From: Chloroflexota bacterium
GTDB lineage: Bacteria; Chloroflexota; Anaerolineae; Promineifilales; Promineifilaceae
Direction of reading: 5' to 3'
DNA length: 16,304 bases
Assembly: GCA_024640485.1 (NCBI GenBank)
Contig: JAHEEY010000043.1
Coordinates: forward strand, 1 to 16,304
Below, one piece after another: positions 1 to 8,600 of the stretch. Position 1 is the stretch's first letter, and every line of letters begins with the position of its first letter. Under the pieces are notes generated by a model, which saw only the letters and a program-made list of their open reading frames with translations, was not told where the DNA came from and did no database searches. The translations under genes were made by a program, and so were the position numbers.

Positions 1-1717
1 GCAGTCCGCCAGCCCCGAGAAACCACCAAGAAAAAGCCACCGAAGTCCGGCTCGGCAATGAAGATAGTTCCACCGCCTTGGTCGGCACCAATGTAGATTT
101 CGACTCCGGGGCGGCTGGATCCTGTTTCACTGCCGTCGGCAGTGCAGTCTTTGTAACCGTGGGCTCAGGCGTGTCCGTTGGCACCGCCGTGGCCGTAGGG
201 GTAGCGGTAGCCGTCGCCGTGGCAGTTGCGGTAGCCGTCGACGTCTCTGTTGGTGCTGCCGTACTTGTGGCGGCGACTGTGGGAGTCAATGTGGCGGCAG
301 CGGCGACAGAGGTCGATGGGATTGGGGTCGCCACGATGACTGGGGGTACCGCCGTGGGTATGACATCTACAGTTACCCCTTCCTCTACCAGAAAGATAGG
401 GGGCCCGCCCATCAAACATTCGCCGTGACATCTGGCCCCTTGAAGCTGCACCGGGTAATAGCCGTTGATTGCGGCAACAGACGTCTTTTCATCGGTGACG
501 GCGTTGATCAACATCGCCGATTCCGCCAAAGCAGGGACATTCAGCGTCACCGGGCTGGTTCCCCGGGCCCAGAGCACCCTGGTCAGTCCCTGCGGCCTGG
601 GAAAGCCGACGATAAAGTAGTCGTTGGTTCTCTCGCGAGTCAGGGGATAGGTGAAGCCGCCCAGATATTTGATCAGATTCTGGTAGGCGAAATAGGCCGG
701 CCGTTTGCTTAAATCATAAGGGCGGATCAATCCCCAGGATTCGTCACCCGGGGACATGTTGATATCCACCAGTTTGTAGACCGAAATCCTGGAGGCGCCA
801 GCATAGAACCCCAAGGCATATGCCTGCACCAGATACCAGGCCTGCTGGTCCAGATCGATGTTGAATGCCTGCACCTGCACCGGCCACTCAGGGTCCATGC
901 TGGGACGGGCGTTGGTTTCATTGATCCAGACCGCCTTCAGCGGTGAGATACCCAATTCCTGCTGCACCGCAAACGCAGAGCCGACGATCATGGGCACCGT
1001 CTCCGGCCGAAAATAGATGTGCAGTGAGATCACATCAAAGAAGTAATTATTGGCTGCCGCCTCAGGATCTGAGACCACCAGCCGCAGATAGCGGCGCAGA
1101 TAGCCCTGATCATGCCAATAGGTCATGCCCCCAAGATGGATGGTGGCGCTGGGATCGGTCTGCTTGATCACCTGGTAGGCCACTTTTACCAGCTGATAAT
1201 AATCCTCAATCGACCCGGCAAATTCATGCCCGTAGACATCCGGGGCAATGTCCGGCTCATTCCATACGATCCAATGATGCACCCCTCGGGGACCATAATA
1301 GGCGCTGGTCTGGCGAACGAAGTTCGCCCAAAGATTGCCAGGATCGTCGATTGGAAGATATAGGCCTCTGGGAACACCTGCCGGATAGCCGGCGTCAGTG
1401 GCCCAGTTCGGTGCATTCTTCAACAGGCCCACGATGGTGCGGCCATTGGCATTGGCCTCAGCCAACCATTCTTCCTTGACATGCAGGGTGTTCCAATCAG
1501 CCGGGCCGTAGGGCTGAATCTGACTCCAGTAGAACAATATCCGCTCCCAACCAACTCCCAGCGCTGCCGCTTCGGCTGGTGCCCAGAATGACTCCACCGC
1601 CCCAAACCGGGTGTCAACCGGTGATTGAGCCGAGAGCCTTCCGGCTGGATACCCAACTGCAACCCCGCAAAGCAGTAAAACGGTAAGCCCAAAGAATATT
1701 GTATGTCTCTTGATCAT
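1..1717 (-). CDS. Secreted clan GH-A glycoside hydrolase with Thr-rich linker (3' truncated by window edge)
   Basis: An unbroken frame of 572 codons runs from ATG (1717-1715) to the window edge with no stop, so the C-terminus is missing. Residues 1-30 are a signal peptide (basic MIKR, hydrophobic core, LSA|Q cleavage site). The next ~380 residues look like a TIM-barrel glycosidase: the segment around GWERILFYWSQIQP, then HHWIVWNEPD with E154 as likely acid/base, then KAVWINETN with E267 as likely nucleophile. This spacing fits clan GH-A (GH5/GH39-like), but the family and substrate cannot be named. A small domain follows at about 385-450, then a Thr/Ala/Pro linker (about 460-540), then AFSWWFLGAGGL, which looks like the start of a C-terminal membrane anchor. 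A Shine-Dalgarno AAGGAA lies about 8 nt before the ATG. Substrate is probably a plant or microbial polysaccharide (inference). It is divergent from the helicase gene and has no evident functional link to it. Confidence 0.85.
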   Translation of the reverse strand, partial: MIKRHTIFFGLTVLLLCGVAVGYPAGRLSAQSPVDTRFGAVESFWAPAEAAALGVGWERILFYWSQIQPYGPADWNTLHVKEEWLAEANANGRTIVGLLKNAPNWATDAGYPAGVPRGLYLPIDDPGNLWANFVRQTSAYYGPRGVHHWIVWNEPDIAPDVYGHEFAGSIEDYYQLVKVAYQVIKQTDPSATIHLGGMTYWHDQGYLRRYLRLVVSDPEAAANNYFFDVISLHIYFRPETVPMIVGSAFAVQQELGISPLKAVWINETNARPSMDPEWPVQVQAFNIDLDQQAWYLVQAYALGFYAGASRISVYKLVDINMSPGDESWGLIRPYDLSKRPAYFAYQNLIKYLGGFTYPLTRERTNDYFIVGFPRPQGLTRVLWARGTSPVTLNVPALAESAMLINAVTDEKTSVAAINGYYPVQLQGARCHGECLMGGPPIFLVEEGVTVDVIPTAVPPVIVATPIPSTSVAAAATLTPTVAATSTAAPTETSTATATATATATATPTATAVPTDTPEPTVTKTALPTAVKQDPAAPESKSTLVPTKAVELSSLPSRTSVAFSWWFLGAGGL

Positions 1718-1746
1718 GTGCTTCGTTCCTTTGTCACAGATTCAGT

Positions 1747-1755
1747 ATTGTATCA
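1747..1755 (-). promoter_or_regulatory. Extended -10 promoter of the glycoside hydrolase gene
   Basis: On the minus strand the sequence reads TGATACAAT, an extended -10 (TGn + TACAAT, 5 of 6 to consensus). There is no good -35; the nearest TTGGTC is 20 nt upstream, which is too far. Predicted transcription start is near 1740, giving a leader of about 23 nt that contains the AAGGAA ribosome binding site. Confidence 0.4.
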
Positions 1756-1818
1756 GATGAGACGATGCATACGACCAACAGCGTAATTCCCGATGTGTTC
1801 AGGATTTAGATCTCCCTA

Positions 1819-1827
1819 TGGTACAAT
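1819..1827 (+). promoter_or_regulatory. Extended -10 promoter of the UvrD-like helicase gene
   Basis: TGGTACAAT is an extended -10 of the same form as the one on the opposite strand 70 bp away. It overlaps the upstream in-frame ATG at 1818, which argues that translation starts at the second ATG, 1842. The leader would then be only about 8 nt, with a weak GGGAA ahead of the start. Confidence 0.35.
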
Positions 1828-1841
1828 TTTCGGGAACTATC

Positions 1842-4157
1842 ATGAGCGAATTCAAATTGCGGCCGGCACAACAAGACATCTTGGCATACAGCGGTGGCCG
1901 AATGGCGGTCAGCGCGGTTCCTGGAAGCGGCAAGACGTTTACCCTGGCCTTGCTGGCGGCCCAGTTGATCGCCGATGGCCGCATCGACAGCGCTGCCAAT
2001 CAGCAAGTTCTGATTGTCACCTACATGAATGCCAGCGTAGACACGTTCAAAGCGAGAATTCGCCGGCAGTTGGACGAGATGGGCCTGCCGCCGGTTGGCT
2101 TTGACGTACGCACCCAGCACAGCCTGGCACTGGAAATCGTCAGATTAGCCCACAGCACAATTGGCGAGGAGCGCGACCTGCCCAATGTCATCGACGAAGT
2201 CCAGGCAAATCATGTGCTGTCGCTGGCAACCGACAGCTTCATCGAGGAACACCCTGACTTATGGGCGGGTTTTCTGTCAGAAGACAGCCCCCAGCTGCGT
2301 TCTCGGTGGCGCAGCATCTCCCAGGAGACGGCAAGGAGCTTCATCAGTGCCGCCAAGAATTCCCGCTACCAGCCGGAAGAGATCCTCCAGCAGCTGAGAC
2401 GGCAGCAAGCAGTGGATACGGAAAGAGACCATCAATTCCCGGAACAGAAGGCAGCCGCGGCCCACTCCCCTCTACTATACATGATGGCGGAGATTTACCA
2501 TCGGTACCAATCGCTATTGGTCAGACAGGCCGCTCACGATTTCGACGATCTCATTTGGCAGGCGACGCACCTGCTGGAACAGCGCCCGCAGTTCGCGGCT
2601 AGTCTACGGCAGCAATGGCCCTACGTCCTGGAGGATGAAGCACAGGACAGCGTCCCCTTGCAGGAACTGCTGATACAGAGATTGACCGGGGAAAACGGCA
2701 ACTGGGTCAGAGTTGGCGATCCGAATCAAGCGATTACCAGCACCTTCACTGCCGCTCATCCCCGATTCTTCAACCTGTTCATCGATCGAGCGGATGTAAT
2801 CTCAAAACCTTTGCCTAACAGCGGACGGTGTGCCCCTATTATCTACGGGGCAGCCAACCACCTGTTGGACTGGGTGATCGATAAACATCCGGTGCCGGAA
2901 GTCCGGCAGCTGGCGTTTCGCCGCCAGCACATTTTGCCTACGCCACCAGGGGATGCCCAACCCAACCCACTAGATAGTGAATCCGATATCCGCATCAAAG
3001 TGTACAAGCACCGTGAAGATGAGGAACTGCCGGCTATCGCCAAGCTGGCGATGCGATACGCCCTCAAGAGACCCGACCATACTCTGGCGATTTTGGTCCC
3101 GACCAACCGGATTGGCTACGAGATGGCCACTTATCTCGACAAGCTAGATGCTGACTACGACAACCTCCTTCGCGGAGGCAGCCGTGAGAAAGAGATCGCT
3201 GCCGCTATTTATGCCATGCTGTCACTGCTGGCTTCACCGCTGAGCAGCAAGGCGCTGGTGGCTGCCCATGCCAGCCTGCATGAATTGGGCCATCCATCAG
3301 TTTCCCTGCCGATAACAGATCTCAAGAGACTGCAGGCAATCCTGCGCAGTGTCCACCGGCCTGAATCGCTGCTGTTTCCGAACAGCCAACAGGAGTTCGC
3401 AGAAGCCTTGCCGGCAGGTATCGCCGATCAGAAGGAGATCGATCACTTGGAGCAGTTCGTCACCTTCCTTCAGCGGATCTTTAAACTGCGTCATCTGCCC
3501 ATCGACGATCTGGTCCTGGCCCTTGGTGAAGAGCTGTTTGCCTGGGACGAAATAAACGAATTGGATTTGTCTGTCGCGTTCCAACTTGCCTCCATTCTCC
3601 GGCGGTGGCGAGATATGCAGCCAGATTGGCGCCTTCCCGAACTAGCTGCTGAGCTGGGTGATGTCGCCTCCGGACGACGCCGGCTGCCGCTGACCGCGCC
3701 AACTGAGCTGGGGTACGAACCGAAAGCGGGACGCATCACTCTGGCTACTCAGCACAGCGCCAAAGGGCTGGAATGGGATGCCGTGTTTCTGCTTGGAATT
3801 GACGGTTTCTGGATCCCGGGCAGTCTGGAAGCCCCTTTCCTAGGTGTGCACGAGTTCCTAGGCGGTGATCCAACCGCGGAAGCAACGGCCCAGCTAAAAT
3901 ATCTGATGGAAGGCGATGCCGGATTGGCAGCCGGGCTGGGGGCCACTGAAACCAGCCATATTGAGGTGATTTGCGAGCGGCTGCGCCTGCTCTACGTCGG
4001 CATCAGCAGAGCACGCAGATACCTCCATCTCAGCAGAAGTCGGGCATCGGGCCAGAATCATGCCGTACGTGACTCTGAACCAGCAACTGTGCTCGGCGTC
4101 TTGTATCAGTTCAGACAAGCACGTCGGGGACAATTAGTCAGTCAAGCACCTCGCTAG
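1842..4157 (+). CDS. UvrD/PcrA/Rep-like superfamily 1A ATP-dependent DNA helicase
   Basis: The 771-residue protein carries the SF1A motif set in order: motif I AVPGSGKTFTL (GSGKT at 28-32), motif Ia VLIVTYMNASVDTFK (about 56-70), motif II DEAQD (265-269), motif III WVRVGDPNQAI (about 288-298), a motif IV region near SGRCAPIIYGAANHLLDW, motif V RITLATQHSAKGLEWDAVFL, and motif VI LRLLYVGISRARRYL near the C-terminus. Such enzymes are 3'-5' DNA translocases/helicases in repair, replication restart or recombination. The length is normal for a stand-alone helicase and there is no nuclease domain after motif VI. The start at 1842 gives MSEFKLRPAQ, with GGGAA about 8 nt upstream. The in-frame ATG at 1818 lacks a ribosome site and overlaps the predicted -10. 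The exact orthologue (uvrD, pcrA or an accessory paralogue) cannot be decided here. Confidence 0.92.
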   Translation: MSEFKLRPAQQDILAYSGGRMAVSAVPGSGKTFTLALLAAQLIADGRIDSAANQQVLIVTYMNASVDTFKARIRRQLDEMGLPPVGFDVRTQHSLALEIVRLAHSTIGEERDLPNVIDEVQANHVLSLATDSFIEEHPDLWAGFLSEDSPQLRSRWRSISQETARSFISAAKNSRYQPEEILQQLRRQQAVDTERDHQFPEQKAAAAHSPLLYMMAEIYHRYQSLLVRQAAHDFDDLIWQATHLLEQRPQFAASLRQQWPYVLEDEAQDSVPLQELLIQRLTGENGNWVRVGDPNQAITSTFTAAHPRFFNLFIDRADVISKPLPNSGRCAPIIYGAANHLLDWVIDKHPVPEVRQLAFRRQHILPTPPGDAQPNPLDSESDIRIKVYKHREDEELPAIAKLAMRYALKRPDHTLAILVPTNRIGYEMATYLDKLDADYDNLLRGGSREKEIAAAIYAMLSLLASPLSSKALVAAHASLHELGHPSVSLPITDLKRLQAILRSVHRPESLLFPNSQQEFAEALPAGIADQKEIDHLEQFVTFLQRIFKLRHLPIDDLVLALGEELFAWDEINELDLSVAFQLASILRRWRDMQPDWRLPELAAELGDVASGRRRLPLTAPTELGYEPKAGRITLATQHSAKGLEWDAVFLLGIDGFWIPGSLEAPFLGVHEFLGGDPTAEATAQLKYLMEGDAGLAAGLGATETSHIEVICERLRLLYVGISRARRYLHLSRSRASGQNHAVRDSEPATVLGVLYQFRQARRGQLVSQAPR

Positions 4158-4185
4158 CGGCGCTTGATAACCTACAAATCTGTTC

Positions 4186-4214
4186 TTTACGCATCCCGTG
4201 TTACACATTACAAT
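4186..4214 (+). promoter_or_regulatory. Promoter of the AAA/winged-helix gene, probably leaderless
   Basis: TTTACG (4186-4191) and TACAAT (4209-4214) are separated by exactly 17 nt. The -10 ends 6 nt before the ATG at 4221, so the predicted transcription start coincides with the start codon. No Shine-Dalgarno is visible. The spacer holds a short palindrome GTGTTACAC (4198-4206) that could bind a regulator, but it is short enough to be chance. Confidence 0.45.
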
Positions 4215-4220
4215 AAGCCT

Positions 4221-5534
4221 ATGAGGGTACACAATCCATTCTTCCATCGCGGTGCAATCCGACAATCAAAAGATTTCTTTGGTCGGAAAGCAGAAATACA
4301 AGAGATATTGGGACTTCTCCACAACGGGCAGAGTGTTTCGCTGATTGGTGCCAGACGCATCGGCAAGAGCTCACTACTGCTGCACCTATGCCGGCCTGAA
4401 GCAAAGGAAAACGTCGGCAAGGATTTCCGAACAGTCTTCGTCAATGTCGATTGTCAGGAACTCGGCGGATCCCCGGCGGAGGAAGTCTATGAGACATTCC
4501 TGATCGGCCTTCTGGATGCCGCCGATGCAGAGGGGATAGATATCGAGCGGGTACAGCACAATCCGGGCACCTATCGGGCACTAGACCGTGCGCTGCACCA
4601 GATCAGCCGTAAACATGTCATACCTATCATGCTTTTGGATGAGTTTGAACTCCTGGCGGCCAATCAGAATTTGACCCCATATTTCTTTGCCCGGTTGAGG
4701 GGGCTGACCACTAAGTATGGTCTAGCCTACCTGACCGCCAGCCAGAGGCCTCTGTTCTCCATCACGGCTGAGGAAGAAATTCTGAGCTCTCCCTTCTTCA
4801 ACATATTTGTGACTTTGGCGCTGGGATTGTTCACTCATGTTGAGGCTGAAGCGCTGCTTCTGGCGCGCCTGACTGACAGTGATATTCATTTCTCCGATGA
4901 TCTCATTGCCTATCTCATCTTCCTAGTCGGCCCAAACCCCTTTTTCCTGCATATCGCGGGCTATCACGCCTTCCAAATGCTGGCTCAGGGAAGACAGCTG
5001 GAAACCGAATCGGACTTCTCCCAGCTGGACGGCCCCATAGAGATCGAAGCCGGCTCCCACCTGGCCTACCTCTGGCAGAATCTGACATCTGTGGAGCAAT
5101 ATGCACTGGCAATTGCCGACGGACCTATCGATTCGCTGCGTTTGCTAGAACAGCAGTGCCTCCTGCAAGAACATGATGGCGCCTACGAATACACCAGTGA
5201 GATACTGCGCCGTTTCGTACGCAGACAAGAAGTGAACGGTTTGATTCAAGCCGGCCCATTTGTCATCGATGAACAGCGGCATCAAGTTTGGGCAAATGGT
5301 CATGATATGGGCCTGACGACGTCGCAGTTCAGTATCTTGACCCGGCTCTGCCAGCACGCCGGGCAAGTGGTCCACGGCGATGATCTGGAAACTGCCGTTT
5401 GGGGAGATGTCCTTGTTAATGATCCAGATCGCTTGAAAACCCTCATCAAACGGCTCCGCCGTGCCATTGTCCCCTATGACACCTGGATTATCAGCGAAAG
5501 AGGGGTCGGATATGCACTGCGTTCCCCAGACTAG
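4221..5534 (+). CDS. AAA/STAND-type ATPase fused to an OmpR/PhoB-type winged-helix DNA-binding domain
   Basis: The protein has 437 residues. It opens with NPFFHRGAIRQSKDFFGR, the lead-in typical of a group of bacterial STAND/AAA ATPases. Walker A is GARRIGKS (43-50) and Walker B is IPIMLLDEFELL (D140, E141). An ATPase C-terminal helical region follows. Residues about 345-437 match a Trans_reg_C winged helix: GPFVIDEQRHQVWANG, then LTTSQFSILTRLCQHAGQVV, then LKTLIKRLRRAI and ISERGVGYAL. No membrane segment or receiver domain is present, so it probably acts as an ATP-dependent one-component regulator (inference). The reading frame extends upstream to a TTG at 4164, but that codon lies before the predicted -35; ATG 4221 is preferred. 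The next gene, 66 nt downstream, ends in a similar ATPase domain, so the two likely work together. Confidence 0.85.
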   Translation: MRVHNPFFHRGAIRQSKDFFGRKAEIQEILGLLHNGQSVSLIGARRIGKSSLLLHLCRPEAKENVGKDFRTVFVNVDCQELGGSPAEEVYETFLIGLLDAADAEGIDIERVQHNPGTYRALDRALHQISRKHVIPIMLLDEFELLAANQNLTPYFFARLRGLTTKYGLAYLTASQRPLFSITAEEEILSSPFFNIFVTLALGLFTHVEAEALLLARLTDSDIHFSDDLIAYLIFLVGPNPFFLHIAGYHAFQMLAQGRQLETESDFSQLDGPIEIEAGSHLAYLWQNLTSVEQYALAIADGPIDSLRLLEQQCLLQEHDGAYEYTSEILRRFVRRQEVNGLIQAGPFVIDEQRHQVWANGHDMGLTTSQFSILTRLCQHAGQVVHGDDLETAVWGDVLVNDPDRLKTLIKRLRRAIVPYDTWIISERGVGYALRSPD

Positions 5535-5600
5535 TCCCCATACTCTACGCTTTTCAACGAATCTCGAGCTGAACGTGACGTGTGGAACTCGCGAGTAAGC

Positions 5601-8600
5601 ATGAAATCGCATAGATCCAGCCCATCAGCAGCTGCCCGGACGCTGCAAGCCGGCGTTGGCTGGATTCGTCGTCTACTGATTCTCACAGCCCTGCTCACCG
5701 GGTTGCTTCAGAGCAAAGATTCTGCCTCCGCTCAATCACAATCTCCCAACTACTGGCAATATCCTGCGTCAGAAAGGCTGCGCTTCAGCAAGACCATCGA
5801 TCTAGATTTCGACGGCGTAGACGAATTTCTAATCGCTGACGAAAACGGCAAACTGGATCTACTAAACTCCAACGGGACACTGCGCTGGAGTTTCGCGGTT
5901 GGCGAGCCCGTGCTGTCGATGAACACACTTGTCGTCACTCAATCCCCACAGCCAGAAATGGGGATCATCATTGGTACCCGCAATTACCTGACCTTGCTGT
6001 CCAATGAAGGCCAGAAGCTGTGGGATACTGCAATCATGGCCTTTCCTATCCCACCCTCTCGATTTGCCGGCCCATCGCGGGAATCGGAGGATAGTTGGAT
6101 GACACAGTTTGAGGCGCTGCCAATTGATCTGGCTGCGCTTGATTCTGATATGGACGGCAACGACGAAATCGCAGTCTTGCTAGACTCTGGACAAGTCCGT
6201 CTTTATGATCGGGAAGGTTCTTTGATTTGGCGCTACGTGCCAACTGACATAGTGAGCAGAGACGGGCGACCGTCGATGGCTGTGGGAGACTTGAACGGCG
6301 ACGGGATCCAAGAAATCGCGCTGGGCCTCTTCGATCAACGCCTGAGGTTCAGCCAATTGATGGTGATTGACAGCAGCGGCGCTGCCATGTGGGAACAAGC
6401 GCAGTCGATATCTGGGCGAATCGCGGTGCTGACGTTGGTTTCCTTTGCAGACTCACCGAATACGTATATCGCGGTAGCCAATAACCTGGGTCAGATCAGC
6501 CTGTTCCAAAGCGATCGGCAGCGACTTTGGCAGCGAACGCTGAACAAACCGATCACCAGTGTGTTAGCCGCCGATCTGTCGGACGAGACAGGTCTAGTGG
6601 TAGGTACCAGGGTTGGTACCGTCACCGCTTTTAGCGAAGAAGGACGGCGTGTTTGGACGCGCTACCTTTCCGCCGAGGCAAATCAAGCAGTTCTAGCCCT
6701 CTCAGCCACCCCAAGTCACCCAACTGAGAACCAGCCGGCGCTTTCGGTCATTCTAGAATCGTCAAAAGGGCCGGATGAACCATCAGACGCCATACTGCTT
6801 TCTGGCGGTGGGCGAATTCTGTATTCATTCCCGGCCGTGGATACGATTGGCCTCAGCCAGCTTACCGATATTAATCGGGATGGAAGCAGCGAGCTGCTGC
6901 TGGTTCGCTTCGCCCAGGTGGAATTAATCGGCCTAGGCCTGGGGGCAAGTGAGACGGCTCTGGGGTGGGATTACAACCTGTTTAGCAGACCCCGTTCGGT
7001 GCTGGTGATCGACCTGGATCAAGATGGAACCGATGAACTGATCATTGGCACTCAAGATGGCCGCATACACAGCATCGACAGTGAAAAGTCAATCCGTTGG
7101 CTTCACTCCCCTGGAGGGGCCATCACCCACCTGGCCGTCTTCAACAGCTCGACTCCCGCGCCTCCGGAGATTGTTGCTATCCGAAACAGCAGTACCACCG
7201 GATTGGAAGGATCGGTGTCTTACGAGAGTTGGATTGACCTTAGGCAAGCCAACGGTAAACAGAGCTGGGAACAGCGGCTGACGACGCCAATTACTGTGCT
7301 GGCTGTGGGAGACCTGAACGGCCACACAAGAAATGAGATTGTAGTTGGCACTAGTGATGGTGACGTATTGGTATACAGCGCCTCTGGCACGCCATTGTGG
7401 CAAAGCCGCATCAACGGCGCCGTGAGGCATCTGCTCATCTTGGAAGACAGCGAGAGTGGCGCACCGGTCTTGGTAGCCGCCACGCGCAATCAGGTCTACG
7501 TTCTCGCCCGTAACGAATCACCCTACCGGATAGCCGCCTCGACCCATGACATCTACAGTATCATCGGCAGCGGACAGTCGAGCAGCACCGGGCATGATTC
7601 GATGATCATCCTGAGCGCCGACGGCAGTATCCAAAAGCGGACGGCATCTCGGGGCTATCGTCTGCCCCAATGGCGACTAGAACTTGGCGCCAGCCCAACA
7701 GCGAATTTGCCGGCCAGCGAAGCTGTAGAAGAAGCGTTCGAGCAGCGTTCCGAGGAATCTCTCATTGTCGCCACGGATAGAGCGCAGCTGCTGCATCTGA
7801 ACCTGGAGAACAACCAACCAGTAATCTCGTGGACTCTGAACGGATTGCCGCGGGCAAAGAGCCTTTATTGGAGCGATCTTGATGGAGATACCTTGTCAGA
7901 AATCGCGGTCGGCACCGAGGACGGACGCGTGGAAATGTATAAGATCCGGCCAAATCTAGATCCTCAGCTTATGACTGATTTGGATTTGTCCAGTGGGGTC
8001 TTCGCATTGACAGCCCTGCAGCGCCAAAGCGAGCCGAGGTCGGATCTGGTTGCCATTGCAGACAACGGACTGGTGCAGCTGTTTCGTACGCAGGAGAATT
8101 GGCCGCCGCTGCTGACAGACCCGCAAGTTGATGTCACAGAAAACCAGTACAGCATTGTGATTACGGTAAGCGATATCGAAAACGATGAGGTCACCGTTGA
8201 GCTGGAAATCTATAATTCGGAAACAGGTGTTTGGGAATCGCAATCAGTGAAACGGCTGAGCAACGGCTCTGGTACGCTATTCTGGCTGGTGGATCACCCA
8301 CTTTCCAGCACCGATGGGGTCAGCTACAGGTTCCGATATTCCGACGGTTTTCACACCGGAACTGTCACTCCGCCGCTTGGACCGATTCCTCCGTTGGTCC
8401 AAACCACCGTCGATTTGTCACCGCAAGCTATGGGCCTGATCAGCCTGGCTGCGGCTATCTTGATGGTAATCGTCCTGAGGCAGTCCCAGCTGCCTGCCGC
8501 CCAAGCCCGCCGTTTCTACCGTCGCATCCGGCAGCAGCCGCCGCTTTCCCTTTCTTTGCTGGAGATCAAGTACACCACCATCAGTCAATCGCCTGACTTC

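Noticed and set aside
170..260. Tandem-repeat-like stretch that could suggest a CRISPR or minisatellite
   Set aside because: It is imperfect codon-level repetition encoding a Thr/Ala linker; there are no spacers and no fixed repeat unit.
78..428. Plus-strand frame rich in Val and Ala
   Set aside because: It is the antisense of the Thr/Pro/Ala linker of the glycosidase; the repeats come from ACC/GCC-type codons on the other strand.
4142..4167. Inverted repeat TCAAGC...GCTTGA around the helicase stop codon as a terminator
   Set aside because: The stem is only 6 bp with a long loop and no T-run follows; too weak to call.
5145..5612. Minus-strand frame of 155 codons
   Set aside because: It lies opposite the winged-helix domain of the AAA gene, which has clear family motifs, and its translation shows no recognisable motif or good start context.
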